DNA of 64,000 bases from Arthrobacter sp. Leaf137 (GTDB lineage Bacteria; Actinomycetota; Actinomycetes; Actinomycetales; Micrococcaceae), in NCBI RefSeq assembly GCF_001423525.1, contig NZ_LMOI01000018.1, positions 445,435 to 509,434 on the forward strand, in the 5' to 3' direction. Below are positions 50,986 to 60,432 of the stretch, in pieces. The notes beneath the pieces were generated by a model. It saw only the letters and a list, made by a program, of their open reading frames with translations, was not told the DNA's origin and did not search any database. How positions within the stretch are numbered: the stretch's first letter is position 1; each line of letters opens with the position of its first letter. The position numbers were made by a program, and so were the translations under genes.

Positions 50986-51999
50986 ATGTCGCCAAAACCC
51001 AAGGCCCTGCTGGTCATGAACCGCGGAACCTTTGCTGACCAGTTCGATTCCACCCGGTTGGACCGGTTGGCGGAGCTGGTGGATCTGGGCGGGCAGCCGT
51101 GGACCGATTCGCTGGAGGATCCGGCGGTGGCGGCCCGGCTCGCGGACGTTGAGGTCCTGCTGACCAGTTGGGGCGTGCCGCGGCTTGATGCTGCGGCGCT
51201 CGAGCGGATGCCGAACCTGCGGGCGGTGTTCCATTGCGCCGGTACGGTGCGCAGTTTCGTCACGCCTGAGTTGTGGGATCGGGGCATCCTGGTGACCAAC
51301 GGCGCTGATGCGAACGCCATTCCGGTGGCCGAGTTTACGTTCGCGTCCATCGTGCTGGCCGGGAAGAAGGCGCAGGTGCTGGCCAACGATGCCCGCACCT
51401 GGCGTGAGGACTGGTCCTACGCCACCGAGCGCGGTGAGGTGGGCAACATCGGCCGCGTGATCGGGGTGGTGGGGTTCTCCCGCATCGGCCGCCGCGTGGT
51501 CCGCCTGGTCCAGCAGCTTCAGGACGTCACCTGCCTGGTCCACGATCCGCATGCCGATCCTGCCGCCGTGGCCGCCGCCGGCGGCCGGCTGGTGGACCTG
51601 GCCGAACTGCTGCGGGAGTCCGACGTCGTAAGCATCCACGCCCCGGCGCTGCCGGAAACCCGGCACATGATCGGGGCTGCGGAACTGCGGGCCATGAAGG
51701 ACCACGCCACCCTGATCAACACGGCCCGCGGCTCGCTGGTGGACACCCGGGCCCTGGAGGCTGAGTGCGCCACTGGACGGATCCACGCACTCCTGGACGT
51801 CACCGAGCCCGAGCCGCTGCCGAAGGATTCTGTCCTCTATGACCTGCCCAATGTGGTGCTCACGCCCCACATCGCCGGGTCGCTGGGCACCGAAACCCGG
51901 CGGATGTCCGACGCCGCCCTCAATGACCTCGAACGGTACCTCACCGGAGAACAGCTCGTAGCCCAGGTGGTCTCCGAAGACCTCTCCCTGAGCGCCTGA
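50986..51999 (+). CDS. D-2-hydroxyacid dehydrogenase (NAD-binding)
   Basis: 337 aa from the ATG at 50986 (GGGAGG, 6-nt spacing); an upstream in-frame GTG at 50950 lacks support. The nucleotide-binding domain has VVGFSRIGRRV (G-x-S-x-x-G variant). The catalytic set is present: Arg in LINTARGSLVD, Glu in LLDVTEPEPLP, His in VVLTPHIAGSLG. It interconverts a D-2-hydroxy acid and a 2-keto acid. In a uronic-acid locus it probably handles a keto- or aldonic acid from the imported sugar. It leads the plus-strand operon with the ABC importer. Confidence 0.93.
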   Translation: MSPKPKALLVMNRGTFADQFDSTRLDRLAELVDLGGQPWTDSLEDPAVAARLADVEVLLTSWGVPRLDAAALERMPNLRAVFHCAGTVRSFVTPELWDRGILVTNGADANAIPVAEFTFASIVLAGKKAQVLANDARTWREDWSYATERGEVGNIGRVIGVVGFSRIGRRVVRLVQQLQDVTCLVHDPHADPAAVAAAGGRLVDLAELLRESDVVSIHAPALPETRHMIGAAELRAMKDHATLINTARGSLVDTRALEAECATGRIHALLDVTEPEPLPKDSVLYDLPNVVLTPHIAGSLGTETRRMSDAALNDLERYLTGEQLVAQVVSEDLSLSA

Positions 52000-52051
52000 A
52001 CCAACCCCGGCCGCGGATGCGGCAGACCAAAAACCCAGTAAGGAGCACGCA

Positions 52052-53332
52052 ATGAAGCGCACCACCCTCGCCGCCATCGCACTGGCAGTAACCGCAGGCC
52101 TGGGCCTGTCCGGTTGTGCCGGCGCCGCCGGACCGGCCGAACCCCAAGGCCAGGAAGGCAAGACCCGCCTGACCGTTTCGGTATGGAACTACGAAGGCAC
52201 CCCGGAGTTCAAAGCCCTCTTCGACAGCTACGAAGCAGCCAACCCGGACATCGACATCGAGCCCGTGGACATCCTCGCCGATGACTACCCGCAGAAGGTC
52301 ACCACCATGCTGGCCGGTGGAGACACCACCGACGTCCTCACCATGAAGAACGTCATCGACTACGCCCGTTACGCCAACAACGGCCAGCTGCAGGAAATCA
52401 ACGGCGTGGTGGACACCGTTGGCAAGGACAACCTCGCGGGCCTGGACGCCTTCGACATCGGCGGCAAGTACTACGCCGCCCCCTACCGGCAGGACTTCTG
52501 GCTCCTCTACTACAACAAGGACCTGCTCAAGGCCGCAGGCGTGGAGAACCCCGCTGACCTGACCTGGGACGAGTACACCGCACTGGCCAAGAAGCTCACC
52601 ACCGAGGCAGGCGGCAAGAAGGTCTACGGTACCTACCACCACATCTGGCGCTCCGTGGTGCAGGCCATCGCGGCCGCCCAGGATGACGCTGACCAGAACA
52701 GCGGCGACTACGGCTTCTTCGAGGACCAGTACAACACTGCCCTGGACCTGCAGAAGAGCGGTGCCACCCTGGACTTCGGCACCGCAAAGAGCCAGAAGAC
52801 CAGCTACCGCACCATGTTCGAGACCGGCCAGGCAGCCATGATGCCCATGGGCACCTGGTACATCGCCGGCATCCTGCAGGCCAAGAAGGACGGCAAGTCC
52901 ACGGTGGACTGGGGCCTGGCTCCGATGCCGCAGAAGAACGACGACGGCAAGGTCACCACTTTCGGTTCGCCCACCGCGTTCGCCGTCAACAAGAACGCCG
53001 CGCACTCGGACGCAGCCAAGAAGTTCATCGAGTGGGCCGCCGGTGAGGAGGGCGCCAAGGCCATCTCGAAGATCGGCGTTGTGCCGGCCCTGCAGAACGA
53101 CGCCATCACCGCCGAGTACTTCAAGCTTGCCGGCATGCCCACGGACGAGCTGTCCAAGAAGGCCTTCACCCCGGACAAGGTTGCCCTGGAAATGCCGGTC
53201 AGTGACAAGTCTGCCGCCACGGACAAGGTCCTCAACCAGGAGCACGATCTGATCATGGTGGGTGAGCGCTCGGTGTCCGACGGGGTTGCCGAGATGGGCA
53301 AGCGCGTCAAAAGCGAAGTCCTGGGCCAGTAA
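52052..53332 (+). CDS. Sugar ABC transporter substrate-binding lipoprotein
   Basis: 426 aa; AAGGAG lies 8 nt before the ATG. The lipoprotein signal ends in LGLSGC (Cys22). The mature part is a family 1 solute-binding protein (RLTVSVWNYEGTPEFKALFDSYEAANPDIDIEPVDI, then YYAAPYRQDFWLLYYNKDLLKAAGV and GQAAMMPMGTWYIAGI). It captures the oligosaccharide outside the membrane for the two permeases that follow. Lys/Asp-rich and abundant AAG/GAC codons suggest high expression. Ligand inferred as an acidic or galactosyl oligosaccharide from the lyase and GH35 neighbours. Confidence 0.95.
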   Translation: MKRTTLAAIALAVTAGLGLSGCAGAAGPAEPQGQEGKTRLTVSVWNYEGTPEFKALFDSYEAANPDIDIEPVDILADDYPQKVTTMLAGGDTTDVLTMKNVIDYARYANNGQLQEINGVVDTVGKDNLAGLDAFDIGGKYYAAPYRQDFWLLYYNKDLLKAAGVENPADLTWDEYTALAKKLTTEAGGKKVYGTYHHIWRSVVQAIAAAQDDADQNSGDYGFFEDQYNTALDLQKSGATLDFGTAKSQKTSYRTMFETGQAAMMPMGTWYIAGILQAKKDGKSTVDWGLAPMPQKNDDGKVTTFGSPTAFAVNKNAAHSDAAKKFIEWAAGEEGAKAISKIGVVPALQNDAITAEYFKLAGMPTDELSKKAFTPDKVALEMPVSDKSAATDKVLNQEHDLIMVGERSVSDGVAEMGKRVKSEVLGQ

Positions 53333-53341
53333 CAGGCAGCC

Positions 53342-54271
53342 ATGAGCACTGAAACTATTCCTTCGACGGTTGCCCCGGCTGTCCACAGCCGGGGCAACCG
53401 GAAGCAGGCCCGGCGTAATACCCTGATTGGCTGGACGTTTATCCTGCCGAATTTCCTGGGGTTCCTGGCCTTCACCCTCATCCCGGTCCTGGCCGCGTTC
53501 GCGCTGTCCTTCATGGAATGGACCTCCTTCACCGCCCCCAAGTGGGTGGGACTGGCCAACTTCCAGCGGATGTTCGCCTCCGATTCCTTCTGGATCGCTC
53601 TGCGCAACACCGTGGTCTACGCCATCGGCCATGTCCCCCTCACCATGGCCCTGGCCCTGCTCCTGGCGATGCTCCTGAACCGCAAACTCAAAGGCATCGG
53701 CTTCTTCCGCGTCGCCATCTTCTTCCCCTACATCACCTCACTGGTAGCAGTGGCCGTGGTCTGGAACATGCTCTTCAGCCCCGACAACGGCCCCATCAAC
53801 CAGTTCCTCACCACCATCGGCATCGCCAACCCGCCGGGCTGGACCTCCAGCTCCGACTGGGCCCTGCCCGCGGTCATCATCACCAGCGTCTGGCGCGACA
53901 TGGGCTACTACATGGTCCTCTACCTCGCCGGCCTCCAGGCCATCCCCGCCGAACTCTACGAAGCCGCCGAAGTCGACGGCGCCTCCGCCTGGCAACGCTT
54001 CTGGAACGTCACCATCCCCTCCCTGCGCCCCACCACGTTCTTCGTCGTCGTCATGCTGACCGTCTCCAGCTTCAAAGTCTTCGACCTCATTGTCGTCATG
54101 ACCAACGGCGGCCCCGGCCGCTCCACCACCGTGCTGTCCCAGCTCATCTACCAGGAAGGCATCGGCGAAGGAAAATTCGGCTACTCCTCGGCCATCTCCC
54201 TCGTGCTGTTCCTCATCGTGCTGACCGTCACCGTGCTCCAATTCAAGATCCAACAGCGGAGGGAACGCTGA
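53342..54271 (+). CDS. Carbohydrate ABC transporter permease (MalF type)
   Basis: 309 aa, 9 bp after the binding protein. Six membrane helices are expected, with FIGWTFILPNFLGFLAFTLIPVLAAF-like first helices and the EAA loop YEAAEVDGASAWQRFWNVTIPSLRP near residue 215. It forms the channel with the permease at 54271, whose start it overlaps by 1 bp (TGATG). No ATPase gene is nearby, as for the first importer. Confidence 0.95.
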   Translation: MSTETIPSTVAPAVHSRGNRKQARRNTLIGWTFILPNFLGFLAFTLIPVLAAFALSFMEWTSFTAPKWVGLANFQRMFASDSFWIALRNTVVYAIGHVPLTMALALLLAMLLNRKLKGIGFFRVAIFFPYITSLVAVAVVWNMLFSPDNGPINQFLTTIGIANPPGWTSSSDWALPAVIITSVWRDMGYYMVLYLAGLQAIPAELYEAAEVDGASAWQRFWNVTIPSLRPTTFFVVVMLTVSSFKVFDLIVVMTNGGPGRSTTVLSQLIYQEGIGEGKFGYSSAISLVLFLIVLTVTVLQFKIQQRRER

Positions 54272-55206
54272 TGACCAACATGGCCGAAGACCTCAAGGCC
54301 GAGTCCCGGCTCCTGGGAACCGGGCTTCCCCCGAACAGCGCGGAAGAGGACCGCCGAACCGAACGCCGCCGCTCTCCTCGCGAGCAGAAAAAACGCACCA
54401 CCGACCTCGTCATCTACGCCGCCCTCGTGGTCCTCGTGGCGGCGTTGATGGTGCCGTTCATCTGGATGGTCTCCTCCTCACTGAAGGAAAACAACCAGGT
54501 CCTCACCGTCCCCATCCAATGGATCCCCACCGAGTTCGTGTGGAGCAACTACACCGACATCTGGACCCGCATCCCCATGATGGGCTACCTCCAGAACTCC
54601 CTCTACCTCGCCGTGATCATCACCTGCCTGCAGGTCCTCACCGGTTCCCTGGCCGCCTACGGCTTCTCCAAGGTCCGCTTCCCCGGCCGCGACGTACTGT
54701 TCCTGGCCTACATCGGCACCATCGCCGTGCCCTGGCAGGCTTACATGGTCCCGCAGTACATCATGATGCAGAACCTTGGCCTCACCAACAGCTTCAACGC
54801 CCTCATCCTGCTCCAGGCCTTCGGCGCGTTCGGCGTGTTCCTCATGCGCCAGTACTACATGACCATCCCGGACGAACTCTGCGAAGCCGCCCGCATCGAC
54901 GGCCTCAGCGAATACGGCATCTGGGCCCGCGTCATCCTCCCCCTGTCCAAACCCGCACTTGCCAGCCTTGCCCTGCTGACGTTCGTGAACACCTGGAACG
55001 ACTACATGGGCCCGTTCATCTACCTCACCTCCAACCGGCTCTGGACCGTCCAACTCGGCCTGCGCTCCTTCGTGGGCCAGTTCGACGCCGAATACGCCAT
55101 GATCATGACCGGCTCCGTGATCTCGGTGATCCCCATCCTCGCGATCTTCCTCATCGGCCAGCGCTACTTCATCCAGGGCATCGCCACGAGCGGCATGAAA
55201 GGATGA
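54271..55206 (+). CDS. Carbohydrate ABC transporter permease (MalG type)
   Basis: 311 aa. About 45 hydrophilic, charged residues precede the first helix (LVIYAALVVLVAALMVPFIWMVSSSLK). The EAA loop CEAARIDGLSEYGIWARVILPLSKP lies near residue 215. Start is the ATG overlapping the upstream stop; the frame is open far upstream but there it runs antisense-like through the MalF gene. It overlaps the YesL-like gene by 4 bp (ATGA). Confidence 0.95.
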   Translation: MTNMAEDLKAESRLLGTGLPPNSAEEDRRTERRRSPREQKKRTTDLVIYAALVVLVAALMVPFIWMVSSSLKENNQVLTVPIQWIPTEFVWSNYTDIWTRIPMMGYLQNSLYLAVIITCLQVLTGSLAAYGFSKVRFPGRDVLFLAYIGTIAVPWQAYMVPQYIMMQNLGLTNSFNALILLQAFGAFGVFLMRQYYMTIPDELCEAARIDGLSEYGIWARVILPLSKPALASLALLTFVNTWNDYMGPFIYLTSNRLWTVQLGLRSFVGQFDAEYAMIMTGSVISVIPILAIFLIGQRYFIQGIATSGMKG

Positions 55207-55952
55207 CCACCGTGGCACAGCACCCCACCCGGCACTCACCGAACACAGGCCAACACCCCCGGCAACGCGGCCTGGCCGGGCGTATCCCCAGCCCCGGCTT
55301 CGAGGCCTTCGGGAACATCTTCGGCTTCATCTACACCTTCCTCGCCGGAAACGTACTGATGGCCCTCGCGAACGCACCGCTGGTGCTGTGCCTGGCCCTG
55401 GTGGCAGACCCCGCCGCCGCGTGGCCCTTCTTCCTCGCCCTCACCATCACCATCCCGCCCTCCCTCGCCGGACTCTTCACCACCTTCAAGGCCCTGCACG
55501 ACGACGGCGCCGCGGTAAAACCCGTCGCCGCCTACCTCCGCGGTTACCGCCGCAGCTTCCGAAAGACCGCCCCGCTCGGGCTCGCAGCCGTCGCCATCCT
55601 GCTGTTCCTCGGCGTGGACCTGGTGATCGTCCAGTCGATGCCGGCGGCGGCCCTGCTGGTCCCCGTGATCCTCGTGGCTGCCGCCGCAACGGTGACCGTG
55701 ACCGTGATGGCGATCGCCGGCGTCGTACTCCTGCCCGGAACAGGCCTCAAGAACCTGCTCAAGGCAGCCCTCTACCTCACCGTCCAACGCTGGTACCTCA
55801 GCCTCGCCGCGCTGGTGCTGCTCGGCATCATCGCCTCCGCTGCCGTCCTCCAGCCCGTCCTCGGCATTGCCCTGGCGCCCGCACCACTGCTCTTTGTCAT
55901 CTGGAGCAACACCTCCTACGCCTACACCGCCGCCCTCCGCACCGCCAACTGA
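55203..55952 (+). CDS. YesL/DUF624-like integral membrane protein
   Basis: 249 aa with about five membrane helices after a ~35-residue hydrophilic start. GNIFGFIYTFLAGNVLMALANAPLV and PFFLALTITIPPSLAGLFTTFKAL are the typical DUF624 first helices. Bacillus YesL lies in the rhamnogalacturonan locus with a sugar importer, and the same neighbourhood is seen here. Its biochemical role is unknown; it may assist the ABC importer. It is coupled to the permease by ATGA. Confidence 0.88.
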   Translation: MTTVAQHPTRHSPNTGQHPRQRGLAGRIPSPGFEAFGNIFGFIYTFLAGNVLMALANAPLVLCLALVADPAAAWPFFLALTITIPPSLAGLFTTFKALHDDGAAVKPVAAYLRGYRRSFRKTAPLGLAAVAILLFLGVDLVIVQSMPAAALLVPVILVAAAATVTVTVMAIAGVVLLPGTGLKNLLKAALYLTVQRWYLSLAALVLLGIIASAAVLQPVLGIALAPAPLLFVIWSNTSYAYTAALRTAN

Positions 55953-55965
55953 TTTGGGATCCACC

Positions 55966-57726
55966 GTGCATACCTTTTCCATCGGCAGCCGCGACTTCCT
56001 CCTGGACGGAGAACCGTTCCGCATCCTCTCCGGCGCCATCCACTACTTCCGCGTCCACCCGGACCTGTGGGCGGACCGGATCCGCAAGGCGCGCCTCATG
56101 GGCCTGAACACCATCGAGACGTACGTGCCATGGAACGAGCACTCCCCCACGCCCGGCAGCTTCCGGACCGGCGGCGGCCTGGACCTTGGCCGCTTCCTGG
56201 ACCTGGTGGCAGCCGAGGGCATGCAGGCGATCGTCCGGCCCGGGCCGTATATCTGCGCGGAGTGGGATAACGGCGGCCTGCCGGCGTGGCTGTTCACCGA
56301 GCCGGGCATTGGCGTGCGCAGCAGCGAGCCCGGCTACCTGGCGGCCGTGGACGGGTTCATGGACCAGTTGCTGCCCATCGTGGTGGAGCGCCAGGTCACC
56401 CGCGGCGGTCCGGTGATCCTGTTCCAGATCGAAAACGAATACGGCGCGTACGGCTCGGACAAGGCCTACCTGCAGCACCTCGTGGATACGGCCAAGCGCG
56501 GCGGCGTCGAGGTTCCCCTGTTCACCTGCGACCAGCCGTTCGGGACCATGATCGAGGACGGCTCGCTGCCCGGACTGCACAAGACCGGCACGTTCGGTTC
56601 GCGCGCGGATGAGCGGCTGGCTTTCCTGCGGGAGCGGCAGCCGGACGGGCCGCTGATGTGCGCGGAGTTCTGGAACGGCTGGTTCGACAACTGGGGCACC
56701 CACCACCACACCACCGATGCCGCCGCCTCGGCTGCGGAACTGGACGCCCTGCTGGCCGCCGGTGCGTCGGTGAACATCTACATGTTCCACGGCGGCACCA
56801 ACTTTGGCTTCACCAACGGTGCCAACGACAAAGGCATCTACGAACCCACCATCACCTCCTACGACTACGACGCGCCGCTCACCGAGGACGGCCACCCCAC
56901 GGAGAAGTACTTCGCGTTCCGGGACGTCATCGCCAAGCACTTCCCGGTTCCCGCGGAGGTGCCGGAGCGCCGGGCCGCTGTTCCGGCGTCGGCCGTGCCG
57001 GTAACGTCGAGTGCCCCGCTCCTGGACGTCGCCGCGGCCTTCCCCGCCGTGGCCGTCCCCGGTTCCGTGCCGCCGAGTGAAACCACCGGCCAGTACCGCG
57101 GCTTCTTCCTCTACGAAAGGTGGCTGGACGACGGCGGCGTCCTCACCTTCAGCGAAATCCGCGACCGCGCGCAGTTCTTCCTGAACGGCTTTCCCCTCGG
57201 GACGCTAAGCCGGGAGCTCGGCGAGCGCTCCATCGTCCTCCCTCGCGGCGGCGTACTGCAGGTCCTCGTGGAGGACCAGGGCCGGGTCAACTACGGGCCG
57301 CGGATCGGGGAGGCGAAGGGCCTGACCGGTCCGGCACTGCTGGACGGTGTGGAAGTGCGGGACTGGAGCGTCCGGCCGGTGGACTTGTCTTCGCTGGCGG
57401 CGTTCCGTGCCGCTGCAGTGGAACTTCCCGCCGAACAGCCCGGCGAGACCGGAGTTGCTGGCCCCGCTGTCTCCTTTGCCACCTTCGAGGCCGAGGGTCC
57501 GGGCGACAGGTTCCTCCGCTTGGACGGCTGGACCAAGGGCAACGCCTTTATCAACGGCTTCAACCTGGGCCGCTACTGGAGCCGCGGGCCGCAGCGCACC
57601 CTGTACGTGCCCGGCCCGCTGATCCGCGAGGGCGCCAATGAGCTCGCCGTCCTGGAACTGCAGGGCAGCACCACCCGGGAGGTCCGCTTCGTGGCCGCCC
57701 CGGACCTGGGGCCGGACGAGAAGTAG
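55966..57726 (+). CDS. Glycoside hydrolase family 35 beta-galactosidase
   Basis: 586 aa from the GTG at 55966; the frame is open into the upstream gene without a better start, and the ribosome site (GGGAT) is weak. GH35 motifs are complete: FRILSGAIHYFRVHPDLWADRIRKARLMGLNTIETYVPWNEH, acid/base Glu158 in QIENEYG, nucleophile Glu234 in CAEFWNGWFD, and MFHGGTNFGFTNGAN. Beta-jelly-roll domains follow (FLNGFPLGTL, FINGFNLGRYWSRGPQ). No signal peptide, so it removes terminal beta-galactose from imported oligosaccharides. It is last in the operon. Confidence 0.95.
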   Translation: MHTFSIGSRDFLLDGEPFRILSGAIHYFRVHPDLWADRIRKARLMGLNTIETYVPWNEHSPTPGSFRTGGGLDLGRFLDLVAAEGMQAIVRPGPYICAEWDNGGLPAWLFTEPGIGVRSSEPGYLAAVDGFMDQLLPIVVERQVTRGGPVILFQIENEYGAYGSDKAYLQHLVDTAKRGGVEVPLFTCDQPFGTMIEDGSLPGLHKTGTFGSRADERLAFLRERQPDGPLMCAEFWNGWFDNWGTHHHTTDAAASAAELDALLAAGASVNIYMFHGGTNFGFTNGANDKGIYEPTITSYDYDAPLTEDGHPTEKYFAFRDVIAKHFPVPAEVPERRAAVPASAVPVTSSAPLLDVAAAFPAVAVPGSVPPSETTGQYRGFFLYERWLDDGGVLTFSEIRDRAQFFLNGFPLGTLSRELGERSIVLPRGGVLQVLVEDQGRVNYGPRIGEAKGLTGPALLDGVEVRDWSVRPVDLSSLAAFRAAAVELPAEQPGETGVAGPAVSFATFEAEGPGDRFLRLDGWTKGNAFINGFNLGRYWSRGPQRTLYVPGPLIREGANELAVLELQGSTTREVRFVAAPDLGPDEK

Positions 57727-57852
57727 TTCGCGGGACCTGCCCGCGTCACGCGCAGCATCCTTTCGGCGGGCACCCGACGACGGACGCCCGGTTTTGCGCG
57801 GAGTACCGGGCCCGGGAAGGCCAAAAGCGTGCCCTGCGTGACGCCGGGCGGC

Positions 57853-58344
57853 TCAGCCAGGCCGGCGTGCAGTACGGAGCCGCGCCACCAGCGTTGTGGC
57901 GAGCAGCGCGGTGGTGAGTTCGAGGGCGATGACCAGCAGCAGCTGCAGGCTGTCCTCCGCCGCGGGCAGGGAAACGGCGGACGACGCCGGCCCTCCCCCG
58001 TGGGCGTGCACCGCGCCGGCCGTGCCCAGCAGCAGGGCAGCGTGCACGGCCACCATCGCCACGGCGGACGCCGCCACCTGATGCAGGGGCCCCACCCGGC
58101 TGTGCCGCCAGATGTGCACGGTGCAGGGAAGGCAGGCAGCTGCGAGGGCGAGCATAAGGAAACCCAGCCAGGGTCCGTGGTGCCCCGGGACAGCCAGCCA
58201 CAGGTGCGCAGCGCAGGACACTGCGGTGACCACCGCGCAGAGGCGCCGGTGCAGGACGGGACCCTGGGCGCGGACCCGTCCGCCCGGCGTCGTCCGCGTG
58301 GCTGCGCCGCCCGGCGCGGCGGGGGCCAGGCTAGTGGCACCCAC
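57853..58344 (-). CDS. Small integral membrane protein next to the amine oxidase, 163 aa
   Basis: GTG start 58344, 14 bp inside the end of the amine oxidase gene. Four hydrophobic segments are visible ([70 protein letters not shown]), with His residues in and near them ([28 protein letters not shown]). The His/Cys-rich membrane layout might suit copper handling for the oxidase, but that is speculative. I recognise no family. The overlap argues for co-translation. Confidence 0.75.
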   Translation of the reverse strand: MGATSLAPAAPGGAATRTTPGGRVRAQGPVLHRRLCAVVTAVSCAAHLWLAVPGHHGPWLGFLMLALAAACLPCTVHIWRHSRVGPLHQVAASAVAMVAVHAALLLGTAGAVHAHGGGPASSAVSLPAAEDSLQLLLVIALELTTALLATTLVARLRTARRPG

Positions 58345-60310
58345 CGCTGCCGCCCCCGCTGTGGCAGAAGGACGCCTGCTGGTTCGGGTTCGCGGGAACG
58401 TCCAGGACTGGGCTCCTGTCGAAGAAGCCCTCGGGGCGGAGCTTGAACCCCACGGTATCCACGGGCATGATGGGCCAGTCCTCCACCCGCGGGAAGTGGG
58501 TCAGGCCGAAGGTATGCCACACCACGATGTCCTGGCCGTCGATATCCCGGTCCTGCGCCACGTACCCGGGCAAGCCTGCTCCGCCGCCGTGCTGGTTCAC
58601 GAAATCCCCGGTGGGGTACCGCTCCTCGTCCGCGTAGCGGGTGACCCACAGGTCCTTGGTGGCGAACGCCGCACGGCGGGCAATGGAGGAGTCCGGATCG
58701 GCCAGCAGCGTGGGCTGGTTCTGCGAGTGGAGCTTGTAGCCGACCGGCTCGCCCAGCCGGTTGCGGGATTCGGGGTTGGAGATGATCCAGGTGCGGCCGG
58801 CCCGTGCATCGGCTTCCCGGACGCCGTCGGACTCCCGGGTGAGCACCGTGCGCTTCCGGGAGAAGGCGTTGCCGCGTTCATTCCCCTCGCCCATGGCCTG
58901 CCGGATGACGTCTTCTTCCTCCACCCTGTTGGTGAATCCGTCGATGGCCATGTCCAGCCTGGCGCTGAAGAGATGCTGGTGGAACGGCGCGCCCAGGCCG
59001 GGGGCAAGCTGGGAAATGTTGTCCGAGCCGCCCTCCGGAAACGCCGACGTGAAGACGACGCCGGTGGCCTTGGCTTCGAACTCGATGGTGCCGTCCAGGT
59101 AGAGGTACCAGTAGAAGCCGTAATCGTAGTTGCCGATGGTGGTGAAGAAGGAGATCACCAGGCGGCGGTTGCGGCGGGTGTAGGTGATCCCGCTCCAGAG
59201 GTCGGAGTGCTTGGCGAGGATGCTCCAGTCCTCCTCGTGCATGCAGATGCCGTTGCGGATTTCCCGGGGGTTGCCGAACGCATCGCTGATGGCCGGGCTC
59301 AGGTAGGTGATCTCGCCCAGGCAGTCGCAGCCCAGTTCCAGTGAGTTGGCGTACTGGCCCACCAGGTACTCACCGGTGTCGAAGTAGTTCTGCCAGGACC
59401 GGATGGGGGACGGGTCGCCGTACGGAACCACCATCTCGGCGATGGAGCCCCGGTTGATGATGGGCCGTTTCCGGTCACCGTCCTGGAATGCGAGATTGTG
59501 GAGGACCACGCCTTCGCGGGAATCGAACCCCACGTCCAGGCTCCACTTTTCCCATTCCACGTGGTTGCCGCCGGTGACGGTGAAGCTGGGCCCCTCCGGC
59601 TGGGTGATGCTGATGGGCTTCTGGGTTTCGCGGATGGGGCCGGTCAGTTCGGGATCGGTGTAGTTGCCGTGTTCGGCCGGGACGGGAACGGCACCGAGGT
59701 CGATCACCTGGGTGACCTCCTGGCTGACGACGTCCACGTACGCCACCAGCCCGTCCACCGGGTGGGCCCAGGCGCTGTCCTCCGGGAACTCCTGGACGAA
59801 CGCCAGGCCGCGCAGGATGCGCCGGCCCTTTTCCTCCGGGTACTCGAAGACGCCGGCGGAGAGTGGTGCCACCCGGACCTTCCTGACGTCCAGGTTTCGG
59901 TCCGCCAGGGCCTGCAGCCAGCGTCCGTCAGTGGCAAGCAGCGACTCCACCACCTCGAACTCCTCTTCGAGGACCGGCAGTTCGCCGGTCACCGCGGTGT
60001 CGAGTTCGACGGCGGTTTCCACCGTCCGCTGCGTCACGGAGACCACAACATCGCGCGGCGCAGCGCCGGAGACATCGTGGATGAAGGTACGGAACCGGCG
60101 GTTCACTGTGCCGGCGTCACCGCGTGGGTCCGCGCCACGCGGGTCCGTGCCGCGCGCCGGATCCAGCAGCCCCAGGTAGGCGATGCGGTGCTGTGGGCCA
60201 AAGAGCCCGTTGGCCTGGAGGATGGAACGGACTTCAAGGATCTCCGCTGCCGTGACCGGCCCATAGGCAGAGGCCGATGCCGTGGTGGTTTCAGTGGGGG
60301 TGAGAGTCAT
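58331..60310 (-). CDS. Copper-containing primary amine oxidase (phenylethylamine/histamine oxidase type)
   Basis: 659 aa, no signal peptide. All catalytic residues are readable: Tyr395 in GNYDYGF (the topaquinone precursor), catalytic base Asp311 in YFDTGEY, and copper ligands His444, His446 (FHQHLF) and His605 ([11 protein letters not shown]). These equal the Arthrobacter globiformis residues I remember (298, 382, 431, 433, 592) plus 13 throughout, so the whole active site is co-linear. It oxidises a primary amine to aldehyde, H2O2 and ammonia. A TetR gene is divergent, with a palindrome between, and a FeaR-like AraC gene lies nearby. Confidence 0.96.
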   Translation of the reverse strand: MTLTPTETTTASASAYGPVTAAEILEVRSILQANGLFGPQHRIAYLGLLDPARGTDPRGADPRGDAGTVNRRFRTFIHDVSGAAPRDVVVSVTQRTVETAVELDTAVTGELPVLEEEFEVVESLLATDGRWLQALADRNLDVRKVRVAPLSAGVFEYPEEKGRRILRGLAFVQEFPEDSAWAHPVDGLVAYVDVVSQEVTQVIDLGAVPVPAEHGNYTDPELTGPIRETQKPISITQPEGPSFTVTGGNHVEWEKWSLDVGFDSREGVVLHNLAFQDGDRKRPIINRGSIAEMVVPYGDPSPIRSWQNYFDTGEYLVGQYANSLELGCDCLGEITYLSPAISDAFGNPREIRNGICMHEEDWSILAKHSDLWSGITYTRRNRRLVISFFTTIGNYDYGFYWYLYLDGTIEFEAKATGVVFTSAFPEGGSDNISQLAPGLGAPFHQHLFSARLDMAIDGFTNRVEEEDVIRQAMGEGNERGNAFSRKRTVLTRESDGVREADARAGRTWIISNPESRNRLGEPVGYKLHSQNQPTLLADPDSSIARRAAFATKDLWVTRYADEERYPTGDFVNQHGGGAGLPGYVAQDRDIDGQDIVVWHTFGLTHFPRVEDWPIMPVDTVGFKLRPEGFFDRSPVLDVPANPNQQASFCHSGGGSGGCH

Positions 60311-60348
60311 GGGAAACCTTTGATCGGGCCGTCGCCGGCCGCCGGTGG

Positions 60349-60376
60349 TTTATTTTCTATAGTTGTAGAGAATAAA
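60349..60376. promoter_or_regulatory. 28-bp palindrome, likely operator of the adjacent TetR regulator
   Basis: TTTATTTTCTA (60349-60359) and TAGAGAATAAA (60366-60376) are complementary at 10 of 11 positions around 6 bp. It stands 39 bp before the amine oxidase ATG and 57 bp before the TetR start, in the only AT-rich stretch of this divergent region. Size and symmetry fit a TetR dimer pair. Confidence 0.7.
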
Positions 60377-60432
60377 CGTCCGTAACATGGCCCACAAGAG
60401 TCCGAGCCAAAAATTTCCGGGAGTGGGCCGCG

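Noticed and set aside
51941..55206. Long antisense or out-of-frame open frames over the second ABC importer operon (563 codons minus, 562 codons plus)
   Set aside because: The overlapped binding protein and permeases have signal peptides, EAA loops and coupled starts; the alternatives are Val/Gly/His- or Pro/Arg-rich and motif-free.
57727..57852. Possible terminator between GH35 and the small membrane protein gene
   Set aside because: GCGTCACGC and GCGTGACGC are inverted but about 80 bp apart, and no compact stem with a T run is present.
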